DNA of 38,716 bases from a virus: the IMG/VR virus record IMGVR_UViG_3300012037_000001, positions 1 through 38,716 of that record. One strand, given 5' to 3'. A program made the translations under genes and the position numbers. The notes below the pieces were generated by a model. That model saw only the letters and a program-made list of their open reading frames with translations, did no database searches and was not told the DNA's origin. The stretch's first letter is position 1. Every line of letters begins with the position of its first letter. This document shows positions 1 to 8,644 of this stretch, one piece after another.

Positions 1-1932
1 AACGCGGGGACGCCACAAAACCGAACGCTTAATTTCGTTATTCCGCGCGGGGATACTGGGGCGACTGGTAGTACGGGGGCGACTGGTAGTACGGGGGCGG
101 CTGGTAATACAGGGGCGACCGGGGCGACCGGCCCGGCTGGTGCTGATGGCGCGGCGGGTGATGATGGGGCGACTGGCAATACTGGACCGACTGGCAATAC
201 TGGCCCGACCGGCGCGACTGGTGCTGCGGCAACAGTAGCGGCAGGGACGACAACGACGGGGGCCGCTGGCACTAATGCCACCGTCTCAAACGCGGGGACG
301 CCACAAAACCGAACGCTCAATTTCGTTATTCCGCGCGGGGATACTGGGGCGACTGGTGCTGATGGGGCGACCGGACCGGCTGGCAATACAGGGGCGACCG
401 GACCTGCTGGGAATGATAGCACGGACGATCAGACGTTAGCTGAGGTTTTGACCCAGGGCAACACCATGAATACAGCCCTTAATACAGCAGGAAACTTCAT
501 ACAAAATGGCACAGGCCAACACGGTCTGACTATGCTGAATAATGGCGGTATGCTTTTGCGCGGTAATGGGTCCAGCAGCATAAATGGGGTTAATTTCATA
601 GGTTTTCGATATACCGAAACGCATAAGCTCAATACGATTGGAGCTTTGCGTGGCTCCAGCAATTTCGTTTTTTCCTACGCGGTTGAGCCAAACCCTTTGG
701 TGAACTTTCAATACATTTCAAGTGCAGATAATATCGCGTGGCCACGAACTTCTTTTGAAACAGGTGACGCGCTAATTTGGCGCGGGCTCCCCGCAACTGT
801 CGCTGCAATGGGGTCAGTCGTTGCGTTGCCAGAATTATTCAAAGTTGAAACAGACGGACAAGCTTTCTTTCCTAGTGCGCAAGCGGCAGGAGGTGGAAGC
901 GACGGGGTACTGTATGGTAATTCTGCTGGAAGACTTCAAAAGTATTCTAATGGAGTTCCGCAAAACCTTATCAACAGAACGAACCTTGACGCTGACCTGC
1001 TAGACGGTCAGCATGGGAGCTATTACTATTCGCCTGCTAATTTGCCCGCCACAGACGGCAACGGCATATACTCCACCTCCGCAACCATACCAGTCGGCCG
1101 CGTTGCCTCAGCAGCCAGCCACACGGGCGGGACGGTGGGCAGGACAAAGCTGCATTTTGCAGAGGCGGGCGCATCCAGCAGCCGACACACAGGGTTTCAA
1201 TCCTTTGCGCAGGCGTCCGACACAGGCGTAAAGCTGGATCACCGCGTGAACAGCGTGGGCGCAACCCTTTCGTCGAGCCTTGAGCTGTCGAACCTGGTGG
1301 ACAAAAGCAGCTTTTCAAATAATACCTGGTATTATAATAATGCGGCGAATACAGTACTTAGGGGCTTTAGGTTTGTAGGCGATAAGCCTGCCATGCGGGT
1401 CGGGTCAGCTAGTTTTATTGATATGCCGGCGGCGTTGCCAGCGTACAACAACAGCGCGTGGATAGTGGACGCAAATGGATCTGGAGGCAAGTACAAACCA
1501 GTCAGCTACCGAGCGGCAAAGGATCGGGAGGTGACCCTCACAAACACAAGTTTTGCGACTGATGCTGAATTGCAATTAAATGTGCCAGTTGGGAATTACG
1601 ACGTGCGCTGCAAGCTTATTTTTCAGGGCGAAAACACAAACAGCGAACTAATGTACCGCGTCACCGCAGCGGCAACAACAGGCAGGGTAAACGCCTATAC
1701 GTCGAAGGGGGAAAGCGTGTTGACACAAGCCTTTACGGGCAACACGTTTGGGGAGCTGTACAGGACTGAAAATGCGGCGGGCGTTCACATGATTATTATT
1801 GAGGGAACATTACAGGTGTTTGGCGCATCAACCCTGGTGGCGGTTCAGCGCGGCGTGCTAGATGCTGACGATTCTGTTACCCTTGAGCAGGGTTCGTTTA
1901 TCGAATTGACCCTGAATACGCTTGGCCTTTAA
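1..1932 (+). CDS. Collagen-like tail fibre protein, C-terminal part (continues from 38001-38716)
   Basis: Base 1 lies mid-gene: the frame is open from base 1 to the TAA at 1930-1932, and the same frame runs off the right end of the window, so this is one gene of about 872 codons if the ends are joined. Codons 1-140 are collagen-like Gly-X-Y repeats (GATG, GNTGPT) interrupted by a module of the type [17 protein letters not shown] followed by NFVIPRG, a repeat I know from phage tail fibres. The rest (about residues 150-643) is Ser/Asn/Thr-rich and probably beta-structured; it includes a [13 protein letters not shown] stretch, a motif common in phage fibre tips. Expected role is host attachment at the tail tip. 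A TTG at 448 could pass for a start but lies inside the open frame and is not needed. Confidence 0.85.
   Translation, partial: NAGTPQNRTLNFVIPRGDTGATGSTGATGSTGAAGNTGATGATGPAGADGAAGDDGATGNTGPTGNTGPTGATGAAATVAAGTTTTGAAGTNATVSNAGTPQNRTLNFVIPRGDTGATGADGATGPAGNTGATGPAGNDSTDDQTLAEVLTQGNTMNTALNTAGNFIQNGTGQHGLTMLNNGGMLLRGNGSSSINGVNFIGFRYTETHKLNTIGALRGSSNFVFSYAVEPNPLVNFQYISSADNIAWPRTSFETGDALIWRGLPATVAAMGSVVALPELFKVETDGQAFFPSAQAAGGGSDGVLYGNSAGRLQKYSNGVPQNLINRTNLDADLLDGQHGSYYYSPANLPATDGNGIYSTSATIPVGRVASAASHTGGTVGRTKLHFAEAGASSSRHTGFQSFAQASDTGVKLDHRVNSVGATLSSSLELSNLVDKSSFSNNTWYYNNAANTVLRGFRFVGDKPAMRVGSASFIDMPAALPAYNNSAWIVDANGSGGKYKPVSYRAAKDREVTLTNTSFATDAELQLNVPVGNYDVRCKLIFQGENTNSELMYRVTAAATTGRVNAYTSKGESVLTQAFTGNTFGELYRTENAAGVHMIIIEGTLQVFGASTLVAVQRGVLDADDSVTLEQGSFIELTLNTLGL
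289..317 (+). repeat. Internal copy of the 29-bp end repeat
   Basis: Identical to bases 1-29 and 38688-38716. Part of the fibre repeat module ([15 protein letters not shown]). It makes the ring closure ambiguous by one in-frame 288-base unit. Confidence 0.85.
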
Positions 1933-1944
1933 AATTAAAATAAT

Positions 1945-2283
1945 ATGAAACCTGGATACCTAAATTATGGCGAACACCCTCGCGGCGATACCATAGACGC
2001 CAAGACATTCACGCTGACCAACACCAGCGCAGGCACAACTGCGCCTATTAACCTGACCGGCGCGGACGTAAGAATGACGTTCAGCCTTTCAGGTGTAAAA
2101 GTCGCTTTCGCCACAGGTGGCGGTATTACGCTGACCGATGCCGCAGCGGGCGTTTTCAGGAAAGATAAGTTCTCCTTGCCTCACGTTGGGGTGTGGACAT
2201 TCGACCTTCAGGTTATCATTGATGGAGATACGAAAACGTACATTATTGGACAGATTGAAATCATTAAAGATATAACAACATGA
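1945..2283 (+). CDS. Small baseplate/fibre-associated protein (BppU-N-like beta domain)
   Basis: 112 residues. It lies 12 bases after the fibre gene and its stop overlaps the next start (ATGA), so it is translationally coupled to the second fibre gene. The sequence alternates hydrophobic and polar residues with blocks such as TFTLTNTSAGTTAPINLTGADVR and GVWTFDLQVIIDGDTKTY, which resembles the N-terminal beta-sandwich of baseplate upper proteins (BppU-like, DUF2479 type). That resemblance is by pattern only. Likely role: connector between tail tip and fibre. No signal peptide or catalytic motif is visible. The start is preceded by an A/T-rich stretch (aaaattaaaataat), typical of Bacteroidota genes without a Shine-Dalgarno site. 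Confidence 0.6.
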   Translation: MKPGYLNYGEHPRGDTIDAKTFTLTNTSAGTTAPINLTGADVRMTFSLSGVKVAFATGGGITLTDAAAGVFRKDKFSLPHVGVWTFDLQVIIDGDTKTYIIGQIEIIKDITT

Positions 2284-4040
2284 GTGCTGTAAATATATTA
2301 GTAGAGGAAACAGTTGAAACTGTGACGATTTCGGTAACGAATGGCGCGGATGGCGAAGCTGGTGCTGCCGCAACCGTCGCGGTCGGGACGACAACGACAG
2401 GCGAAGCAGGGACTAATGCCAGCGTAACCGAAACAGGGACCGCACAAAATAAAACGTTTAATTTTGTTATTCCACGCGGCGAAGCTGGTGCTGCCGCAAC
2501 CGTGGCGGCCGGGACGACAACGACAGGCGACGCCGGAACGGATGCCAGCGTGACCGAAACCGGGGACGCACAAAACAAGACGTTTAATTTTGTTATTCCA
2601 CGCGGTGCAGCGGGTGCTGCTGGCTCGGCTACGGTATCAATAGGGACAACAACGACTGGAGCTGCTGGCTCTGCTGCTAGTGTTGCTAATTCAGGGACTG
2701 GGACGGAAGCGGTACTTGACTTTATTTTACCTGCTGGTGAAGAAGGAAGCGGGGGCACAGAATTGACAACTCCAGCAGTCCTGCTTAATGACATTCGTAG
2801 AGCCGATACAAATAATGCTAGCTATAACAACACAAATACCTTTGTTTGGATTCCAGCGACAAATAATACGGCCAACGGGTACATTACAAAAATATCAATT
2901 GAAGCAAATAACGCTTTAGCAGGAAGGAAGATGAATTTATTCCTTTTTACACGAGATGGCACAACCAATAACTTTATTACTCAATATATTGGAACTGACG
3001 ATTTTCCCGCTGAACTTGACGGGCTTAACGAAGCTACCTTACCCACTAGAATAGCAATTAAGGAAACACAAATGTTTGGCGTTTCGTTAAGCACAACTGT
3101 TGCGTCAAGCGCAGTACGTCTGTATTCTGGAGGCGGTAGTTCGTCAGACGAGGGAGGAACTGGGCACTTTCAGAATATAACAAGCCTAACCCTATTGGTG
3201 CCGACATCAATGTTGTTTATGTCGAACCGGGGATTATCCGCGAAGGCTTATGTTGAAGAAGCGGTAGCTTCTTCGCGCATAAACAATCCTTCGGGGCTAA
3301 GCGTGATTGCGGCAGTCGATAGCTTAGTTGGGAGCACAGTTTTTAATGAAAGAGATTGGTTTTTTGGCAAAAAAATACTTTATGTCGGCACGTCTATTCC
3401 AGCCGGGGGTACTACCCAGGAAGCTAGATACCCTGACATCATGGGGCGCATATTAGGGGCAGATGTGGAGAACGTAGCAATAGGAGGCTCAAGAGTGATA
3501 TTTACTAATTTAGCGAGCGACAATTTCAACGTAAATGCGTTGATGGGGACGATTGCGGAAAAAGAAGCTTTGTTTTCAGATAGCGCAACAGCGGTAGCTG
3601 CTTCGTATGAAACGCTAATAATTGGGAAGACGTATGATTACCTAGTTATCGACCATTACGTCAATGATCGCAGTCAAATACGATTTGGTTCCATCGGAAC
3701 AATATCAGACACCACAGCAGCAACTTTTCATGGAGCGTTCAACGTACTGCTAGCATCTGTATATGCCGACAAACCGGCCGCAAAAGTGTTGTTGGTTGCC
3801 TGCCCTAACATCTACACAACTGCAAATGCGCAAATAGATCAGGCAGGACAAGATGCAATTACAGCCCTCAAGGAAATCGCTTTAAAGTATCATTTGCCGT
3901 TTCTGAATCAGGCCGAGGAAGGGTATGTAAACACAAGCAATTTCACCGTTTATAATTCAGATGGCACGCACCCGACAGACGATGCGGAAAGGGCAAGGCG
4001 GGGCTACGCAGTTGCTCAATTTATTAAAAGACATCCTTAA
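2280..4040 (+). CDS. Tail fibre with C-terminal SGNH/GDSL hydrolase domain
   Basis: 586 residues. Residues 20-165 hold three copies of the fibre module (AATVAxGTTTTGxAG, ASVTETGxAQNKTFNF, VIPRGxAG), also present in the fibre gene that spans the window ends. Residues 165-330 look like a trimerising beta region. The C-terminus from about 360 carries SGNH-hydrolase blocks in the right order: GTSIPAGG (candidate nucleophile Ser372), AIGGSR (Gly403), HYVND (Asn462) and DGTHPTDDA (Asp561, His564). Such domains are esterases or deacetylases. On a tail fibre the likely job is removing acetyl or acyl groups from capsule, O-antigen or teichoic-like glycans during adsorption. Substrate is unknown. The block pattern is seen directly; the function is inferred from the family. 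Confidence 0.82.
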   Translation: MSAVNILVEETVETVTISVTNGADGEAGAAATVAVGTTTTGEAGTNASVTETGTAQNKTFNFVIPRGEAGAAATVAAGTTTTGDAGTDASVTETGDAQNKTFNFVIPRGAAGAAGSATVSIGTTTTGAAGSAASVANSGTGTEAVLDFILPAGEEGSGGTELTTPAVLLNDIRRADTNNASYNNTNTFVWIPATNNTANGYITKISIEANNALAGRKMNLFLFTRDGTTNNFITQYIGTDDFPAELDGLNEATLPTRIAIKETQMFGVSLSTTVASSAVRLYSGGGSSSDEGGTGHFQNITSLTLLVPTSMLFMSNRGLSAKAYVEEAVASSRINNPSGLSVIAAVDSLVGSTVFNERDWFFGKKILYVGTSIPAGGTTQEARYPDIMGRILGADVENVAIGGSRVIFTNLASDNFNVNALMGTIAEKEALFSDSATAVAASYETLIIGKTYDYLVIDHYVNDRSQIRFGSIGTISDTTAATFHGAFNVLLASVYADKPAAKVLLVACPNIYTTANAQIDQAGQDAITALKEIALKYHLPFLNQAEEGYVNTSNFTVYNSDGTHPTDDAERARRGYAVAQFIKRHP

Positions 4041-4041
4041 T

Positions 4042-4800
4042 ATGATTGATCTAATCCCCATGTACCAAACCAAAAACATATCCTCAAAGCTCCCCCGCCT
4101 CGTCACCATATTCCCACCCTACCTTTCTGAGAGAAAGGTGACAAAGGTCATGGTCCACCATTCAGGTGCGGAGAACGACATCTTTCAAGATGTCAGCTGG
4201 CAGGTAAAAGGGCGGGGCTGGTGGGGCTCGTCGTACTATATGTCAATCGACTATGATGGCACCCGATTCATTTGCCGCAAGCGGACAGAAAAGGGGTGGC
4301 ATTGCGGCGGTGGCGGAAGGAACCACGACACCCTGGCTATCTGCCTGCGCGGAAACATGGACAATCACCCGCCAACACCCGACCAGCTGGCCAGCCTCCA
4401 CGAGGCCCTGGTGGGGGAAGATGAGCATTTTGGGCGGCAGCTTGAGCTGGTGTGGCACGATATGTATGTGGCGACCAGCTGCCCGGGAAAGATGATGCCG
4501 CGCGAATTGATTTCTGGCCAGCTGCGCGATCATTACGCGCCTGTGGTGGTGGTGGTGCCAGCTGACGAACTACCCATCGCCGCCCCGCCAGCCCAGGTAA
4601 CAATTGACACACCCTCGCCGCCCGATCCGGTAGCCCCCATCAGAGAACCCAAAAACAACATACCAATGAACCCTACTGACGAGGACCGCCCTGGCTGTGC
4701 TTCCGCCATCTTTCTCCTGATTGCCCTGCCCTTCGTCACTGGTGCTGCCTTTTTCCTCCTCATGCTGGCCGCGCTGGTCGGCATACCAATCCCTTTCTAA
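4042..4800 (+). CDS. N-acetylmuramoyl-L-alanine amidase endolysin with C-terminal membrane segment
   Basis: 252 residues from ATG 4042, one base after the fibre stop; the frame is open further upstream, but earlier starts would overlap the hydrolase domain. Amidase_2/PGRP fold: zinc ligands are visible as His39 (MVHHSG), His139 and Cys147 (WHDMYVATSC), the same His-x7-Cys spacing as in T7 lysozyme. GWHCGGGGRNHDTLAICLRG is the typical core. It cleaves the amide bond between N-acetylmuramic acid and L-alanine in peptidoglycan. After a Pro-rich linker (residues 175-215) the C-terminus is a hydrophobic helix (about 222-250, FLLIALPFVTGAAFFLLML). That could make the enzyme membrane-tethered or allow holin-independent export. 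The holin gene lies far away at 26458. Confidence 0.88.
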   Translation: MIDLIPMYQTKNISSKLPRLVTIFPPYLSERKVTKVMVHHSGAENDIFQDVSWQVKGRGWWGSSYYMSIDYDGTRFICRKRTEKGWHCGGGGRNHDTLAICLRGNMDNHPPTPDQLASLHEALVGEDEHFGRQLELVWHDMYVATSCPGKMMPRELISGQLRDHYAPVVVVVPADELPIAAPPAQVTIDTPSPPDPVAPIREPKNNIPMNPTDEDRPGCASAIFLLIALPFVTGAAFFLLMLAALVGIPIPF

Positions 4801-5003
4801 TGCCTAATTTCAAGGACCCCATTACCCTCATCACCGCCGTCATGACCTGGGTGAACACCCTTTCCGACTGGCTGCCCACCCTCCACCAGAGAATGGCCAA
4901 TCGCGAACGTCGCAAACGCCTGCAACACGCCAAGGGGAAAATCAGTGATGCGGAGCTGGAGATTGAACTCGAAGCCATCCGCCAGAAACTGGCCGCTACC
5001 TAA
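4800..5003 (+). CDS. Small charged protein of unknown function between endolysin and protease
   Basis: 67 residues, with the start overlapping the endolysin stop (TAATG). The N-terminal third is amphipathic (ITLITAVMTWVNTLSDW). The rest is strongly charged and predicted helical/coiled-coil (RERRKRLQHAKGK, ELEIELEAIRQKL). The coupling to the amidase suggests a lysis accessory role, for example a spanin-like or regulatory peptide, but there is no clear signal peptide or lipobox, so I would not call it a spanin. The function is unknown. Confidence 0.6.
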   Translation: MPNFKDPITLITAVMTWVNTLSDWLPTLHQRMANRERRKRLQHAKGKISDAELEIELEAIRQKLAAT

Positions 5004-5046
5004 TGCGTCCTTCTTATGCACCGCCCGGATGTACGATCATTGTAGT

Positions 5047-5889
5047 ATGAACAAGGCCCAGGGCCACGCCCCTAATTTATCGTTTCCATTCGCCATGCTG
5101 CCCGCAGGACCGCTCCTCGTCGAGTCCGATTACCTGCTGAGCCAGCTGCTGAGCGAGGCGGCAAGACTGGCGCAAGGCGGGCACCCCCTAAAATCATCCG
5201 CCGAAACCGTGACCGGCCAACCGATGGTAATGGCTGGTTACGGCGGGAACGGGAAACCGATGACCGCCGCCCGCGTCCGCCTTGCTGGCCTGATGAGAGA
5301 CGAGGAAGCAGAATACCAGGTAGAAGCCCTTCGCGCTGCCTACGCTGACCGTGGAATTTCCGGTATTCTGCTGGAAGTGAACACTGGCGGCGGAGCCGTG
5401 ACGGCTGCCGAAATGGTCCGAGATGCCGTCAGCAGCAGGAACAAGCCAGTCGTCGTGACGACTAATTACATGGCCAGCGGCGGCGTACTCGCCACGCTAG
5501 GAGCTGACGAGCTGATCGCAATGAGTGAGTCGGCCCTGATCGGCAGCATCGGTGTCGTTCAGCAGATCGCCACCTTCATGCGTGACCTCCTGAATCGCTA
5601 TTTTGTATTCGAGTACGCCGATACCAGCCCCGAAAAGAACGCCAGTACGCGGGAGTTCCTGCGCACTGGCGACACCTCCGTTTTCAAGCCCCTGCTCAAC
5701 GATCTCGACGCCATATTCATGGCGGCCGTCACCGCTGCGCGCCCGCTTGACCCCAAAACAGCCGCCGACACCCTGAAAGGTGGCACCTGGCTGGCCGTCG
5801 AAGCGCAGCAGCGCGGGCTGATCGATGGGATTGGCGGCACCAACTATTCTCTTTCACGCCTCGCCGAGGCAATCAATAATTATCAATGA
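5047..5889 (+). CDS. S49 (SppA/protease IV-like) prohead protease
   Basis: 280 residues from ATG 5047; an in-frame ATG at 5029 is possible, and the open frame upstream overlaps the preceding gene. ClpP/crotonase-like S49 fold: VNTGGGAV forms the oxyanion region, NYMASGGVLATLGADE carries nucleophile Ser144, ALIGSIGVV is the usual strand, and Lys197 (TSPEKNAS) is the candidate general base. The Ser-Lys spacing of 53 matches that of Bacillus SppA (147/199). The gene lies directly upstream of the scaffold-like and capsid genes, so it should mature the procapsid by cleaving scaffold or capsid N-termini. It is coupled to the next gene by an ATGA overlap. Confidence 0.87.
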   Translation: MNKAQGHAPNLSFPFAMLPAGPLLVESDYLLSQLLSEAARLAQGGHPLKSSAETVTGQPMVMAGYGGNGKPMTAARVRLAGLMRDEEAEYQVEALRAAYADRGISGILLEVNTGGGAVTAAEMVRDAVSSRNKPVVVTTNYMASGGVLATLGADELIAMSESALIGSIGVVQQIATFMRDLLNRYFVFEYADTSPEKNASTREFLRTGDTSVFKPLLNDLDAIFMAAVTAARPLDPKTAADTLKGGTWLAVEAQQRGLIDGIGGTNYSLSRLAEAINNYQ

Positions 5890-6341
5890 TCACCACCCTA
5901 TTGGCGAAGGCCCGCGCTCATTTCGGGCTCGCCCCCAACGCTTCTCTTTCTCAGCTCGACGCGGCGATTGACGCCGACACCCTCCCTGTAGTTCCCCCGA
6001 CTGATGCAGATCAGGGCGCGGACGCAGGTGCAAAGAAGGTGGACGTGCCAGCCGACGAAATCGCACCAGAAACCGCCCTTACCCGCGAAGTTGTCGCCAC
6101 CATGATTGCCACCGCCAGCGCAGAAATGTCGCAAGCCATTATCGATCTCAACGCCGCCAACGCCGAGCTGACGCAGGCCAATACAGCACTATCTGACCGA
6201 CTCAGCGCAGTCGAAGGCCAAGACGCTGCCAGCCACACGAGTGGGAAGACCGACGCCGTCGACCTCACCACGCCCTCACCAATTTACGCGCTGAACCCCG
6301 CAAACCTTCGCGCCGCTGCGCGCCTGAAAGGGCTCTCCTAA
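5886..6341 (+). CDS. Candidate scaffold protein
   Basis: 151 residues, overlapping the protease stop by 4 bases and 42 bases upstream of the major capsid gene. Composition is Ala/Asp/Glu/Thr-rich with a low-complexity linker (residues 35-65) and a predicted coiled coil at about 70-115 (TREVVATMIATASAEMSQAI, then NAANAELTQANTALSDRLSAVE). Position between an S49 protease and capsid, acidic composition and coiled coil fit an assembly scaffold removed by the protease. No sequence family is recognised. One copy of the dispersed GC-rich repeat lies in this gene on the minus strand at 6013-6032, coding here for QGADAGAK. Confidence 0.65.
   Translation: MITTLLAKARAHFGLAPNASLSQLDAAIDADTLPVVPPTDADQGADAGAKKVDVPADEIAPETALTREVVATMIATASAEMSQAIIDLNAANAELTQANTALSDRLSAVEGQDAASHTSGKTDAVDLTTPSPIYALNPANLRAAARLKGLS
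6013..6032 (-). repeat. Dispersed GC-rich 20-bp repeat, copy f (minus strand)
   Basis: Minus strand TGCACCTGCG followed by TCCGCGCCCT, inside the scaffold gene. Upstream on the minus strand CCTTCTT precedes it, as in copies e and g. Confidence 0.7.
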
Positions 6342-6383
6342 ACCAGGCCCCGAGCCAATTATTAAATCTAAACAAACCCTATT

Positions 6384-7346
6384 ATGGCATCTACCGATTA
6401 CTCCGCCGTTGCAGGCTACCGCAGCTACGTCGAGACAATCAGCGAAGACATCTTTCGCAAGCTCTTTTTCGAGTTCAATACCGCCAGGCTGGTGACCATT
6501 CACGAAGGCGTGAAAGGGAAAAAGGTATGGACTGAGATGAAGCTGCTGAACCTGGCGAAAGCCTATTTCCCTGCTTTCTCGGCAGGCGATACCAACCAGT
6601 TGGTACCCATCGAAATGGATGTTTCCCCCTTCAAGGTGGAGCACAAGGAAATCCCCCAAGAGATTGAGGATACCCACCTGGGCTTCCTGCGCCGCAACAG
6701 TTTCAATCACCAGGAGTGGCCCCTTGAACGCTACTCTGTCGAACAGCTTCTCGCGAAGCTACAGCAAGAGCTGGAAGTGGCCGTGTGGCAAGGAGTGAAG
6801 AAATCGACTGCGCTTGCCGCTGGCGATTCCATCAATATCGTGTTCAATGGCTACCTCAAGATTATCGCCGACGCGATTACCGCGACCACCGTTACTGCCG
6901 TCGTCACCGGAGCGATTACCGAAGTCAACATCCTCGAAAAGCTGAAGCTGATGTACGCCGAGCTCGCGCCCGAGCTCAAGACGAATGGCACGGACATCTT
7001 CGTGAGCTACGCGCTTTTCGATCACTACGTCGCTGCGATGGACACCAAGTTCGCTGGCAACTCTGCCCCCTACGTGGAGCTGGGCTCTGCGACATACCAG
7101 GGGATGCGCTACCGCCAGGGCGGCGGCAACACAACCCTGATTCCTGTCGCTGGAATGGGCGACAGCGGTCGCGTCATCATGCTCCCCCGCGCCAATTTCC
7201 ACATGGGCATTGACAGCCTGGCCGACTTCTCGAACTTCAATTTCGAGCAGCAGGTACGCGAGCTGCTCTACTGGCTGGATGCCAAGATTGGCGTTCAGAT
7301 CACGCTCCTGCGCGATGGCATTGCCGTCGTGAACGACCAAGCGTAA
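6384..7346 (+). CDS. HK97-fold major capsid protein
   Basis: 320 residues. The N-terminus is short, with no long delta domain, consistent with a separate scaffold. Recognisable capsid-type features are an N-terminal arm region (EDIFRKLFFEFNTARLVTIHEGVKGKKVW), a long spine-helix-like segment around residues 115-135 (VEQLLAKLQQELEVAVW), a central A-domain beta region and the C-terminal block HMGIDSLADFSNFNFEQQV with a final strand. It follows protease and scaffold and is followed by a strong terminator (7378-7407), giving it an expression unit typical for an abundant virion protein. It should form the icosahedral shell. Confidence 0.85.
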   Translation: MASTDYSAVAGYRSYVETISEDIFRKLFFEFNTARLVTIHEGVKGKKVWTEMKLLNLAKAYFPAFSAGDTNQLVPIEMDVSPFKVEHKEIPQEIEDTHLGFLRRNSFNHQEWPLERYSVEQLLAKLQQELEVAVWQGVKKSTALAAGDSINIVFNGYLKIIADAITATTVTAVVTGAITEVNILEKLKLMYAELAPELKTNGTDIFVSYALFDHYVAAMDTKFAGNSAPYVELGSATYQGMRYRQGGGNTTLIPVAGMGDSGRVIMLPRANFHMGIDSLADFSNFNFEQQVRELLYWLDAKIGVQITLLRDGIAVVNDQA

Positions 7347-7377
7347 GACCTGCCCTTTTACCCTTATTTACCTACCC

Positions 7378-7407
7378 GGCGGCGGGGCACTTGCTCCGCC
7401 GCCTTTT
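7378..7407 (+). terminator. Rho-independent terminator after the capsid gene
   Basis: Perfect 8-bp stem GGCGGCGG/CCGCCGCC (7378-7385 with 7396-7403), 10-nt loop, followed by TTTT. It sits 31 bases after the capsid stop and 14 bases before the next start, so downstream genes depend on readthrough or a separate promoter. Confidence 0.8.
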
Positions 7408-7420
7408 CAACACAACTCCA

Positions 7421-7771
7421 ATGAAAAAGGAAAATCAAGAAGTTCCCGGCGACATGCCAGAACAAGACATTGAGCAGAAGCTGAGAGCTGCTGAAGAAGC
7501 CCTCCGCTTGCAGGAACTGGACGCTGCCGAGGCTCTCGAACGCATTTCTACCCTCGAAGCCCAGGTAGCCAAGACCGCCCGCATCACCGAAGCCGCGAAC
7601 CCAACCGGCAACCTCCCCGTCTTCGAGGCGAATGAGAAGAACTATCGTTTCAAGGTGGCCCGGCTGAATTTTGGGAACAAAAACATCCTAACCGCCGACC
7701 AGATTTGCGAGGACGAAGTTTTGCTTCTCCAGCTGGTCCTAAATGGCAGCGACGCCATCGAGGAGGTGTAA
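7421..7771 (+). CDS. Small head protein of unknown function, N-terminal coiled coil
   Basis: 116 residues from ATG 7421; the frame is open upstream, but the terminator lies there. Residues 15-55 form a predicted coiled coil (EQKLRAAEEALRLQELDAAE, then ALERISTLEAQVAK). The C-terminal half is a small globular domain (NYRFKVARLNFGNKNILTADQICEDE, then LLLQLVLNGSDAIEEV). Proteins of this shape next to the capsid gene in Bacteroidota phages can be head-surface or head-completion proteins, but I recognise no family. It is expressed with the capsid and tail-tube genes on the plus strand. Confidence 0.6.
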   Translation: MKKENQEVPGDMPEQDIEQKLRAAEEALRLQELDAAEALERISTLEAQVAKTARITEAANPTGNLPVFEANEKNYRFKVARLNFGNKNILTADQICEDEVLLLQLVLNGSDAIEEV

Positions 7772-7806
7772 AATGCCTTCACTCCTAACCCCTAAAATAA
7801 AATCAA

Positions 7807-8376
7807 ATGTGCGAACGTAGCCGCCTGAAAAGTATTACGAAATGTATCGACAATGCAGGCGGCAACGCTGCTGGCATGGTCATTACCCTCGACATCGCCA
7901 GCAAAAGCGTGATCACAAGCATTCCCGAACCTGGCGCGGGATCCAGCACCATCACGGAGAATATCGTGATGGTCGAAGACACGCGTACTGCTGCAGAAGT
8001 ATCTGCATCCAGTCCCGCCGACCCAATCCCTGGTGTTTTCAGTGAGTTCGAGTTTTCCGAAATCGGCTTGGCCTACTCAGGAGCTGAGGAAGGCGAAGCA
8101 GAAGATGGGAACCTCGTCCACACCGTCACGGGCATCATCACGAAGATGAACCCCTTGAAGAGCTACATCCTGGAAGGGACGCGTGGGGGTCTGGAGCACA
8201 TCGTTCGTTTCATTGACCGAAACGGGAATAAGTGGCTCATCGGCGACAACAACGAGGGGGCGAAAATTACTGTCGTACCCCAGACGAACGACCGAAATGG
8301 CTACACGCTCACCATCACGTGGCGCGCCTCCCGCCTGCTATACGCCTACACGGGTGCCATCGCACTCCAAGCCTAA
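7807..8376 (+). CDS. Probable major tail tube protein
   Basis: 189 residues, beta-rich. The C-terminal part contains FIDRNGNKWLIGDNNEGAKI and NDRNGYTLTITWRASRLLY. This DRNG-x-x-WLIG followed by NGYTLT pattern is what I remember from tail-tube-like proteins of Bacteroidota siphophages. The N-terminus has CERSRLKSITKCIDNAGG. It lies four genes upstream of the portal in the head cluster, away from the other tail genes. A head decoration protein is the main alternative. Upstream sequence is A/T-rich (cctaaaataaaatcaa). Confidence 0.55.
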   Translation: MCERSRLKSITKCIDNAGGNAAGMVITLDIASKSVITSIPEPGAGSSTITENIVMVEDTRTAAEVSASSPADPIPGVFSEFEFSEIGLAYSGAEEGEAEDGNLVHTVTGIITKMNPLKSYILEGTRGGLEHIVRFIDRNGNKWLIGDNNEGAKITVVPQTNDRNGYTLTITWRASRLLYAYTGAIALQA

Positions 8377-8381
8377 GCGCC

Positions 8382-8618
8382 ATGGCGAAGCAGAAAAAGA
8401 CTCCGCTCTTGACACCTACGCAGCCTCTGGTTGCGTGGGTGTACACCGGGCCCGCCTACCCCCGCGTCAAGATTGATGGCGTTCCGACCTTCGTGCCGAA
8501 CACCATCAGCCAACAACGCATCGGGGAATTGATGGCCCGCCACCCGGACGAACTGGCCGCTTATTTCGAGCGTGCCAGGCGCGTGAAGCCGGGCATCGAT
8601 ACCGCTGCTGGCGATTAA
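8382..8618 (+). CDS. Small protein of unknown function, end of the capsid operon
   Basis: 78 residues from ATG 8382; the frame is open upstream but would overlap the tail-tube-like gene. It is basic and Pro-rich at the N-terminus (MAKQKKTPLLTPTQPLVAWV), followed by a possible small beta region (GPAYPRVKIDGVPTFVPN) and a helical end (RIGELMARHPDELAAYFERA). It is the last plus-strand gene before the terminator at 8645. No family is recognised; a small head or neck protein is possible from context. Confidence 0.6.
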   Translation: MAKQKKTPLLTPTQPLVAWVYTGPAYPRVKIDGVPTFVPNTISQQRIGELMARHPDELAAYFERARRVKPGIDTAAGD

Positions 8619-8644
8619 GATTAGTGTGTTTTGGGAATAAAGTA

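Noticed and set aside
1-447. CRISPR-like array from the regular short repeats
   Set aside because: The repeats are in-frame Gly-X-Y codons of a collagen-like fibre, without spacers.
448-450. TTG at 448 as the start of the fibre gene
   Set aside because: The frame is open back to base 1 and continues from 38001, so it is internal.
2264-2794. 176-codon minus-strand ORF with Val/Pro/Ala repeats
   Set aside because: It is the reverse reading of the collagen-like repeat module of the SGNH fibre gene.
4485-4495. GGGAAAG in the endolysin gene (and again at about 11169 in the portal gene) as frameshift sites
   Set aside because: Both lie mid-gene in correct zero frame, with no stop nearby and short unconvincing -1 extensions. 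They show the heptamer alone is not evidence.
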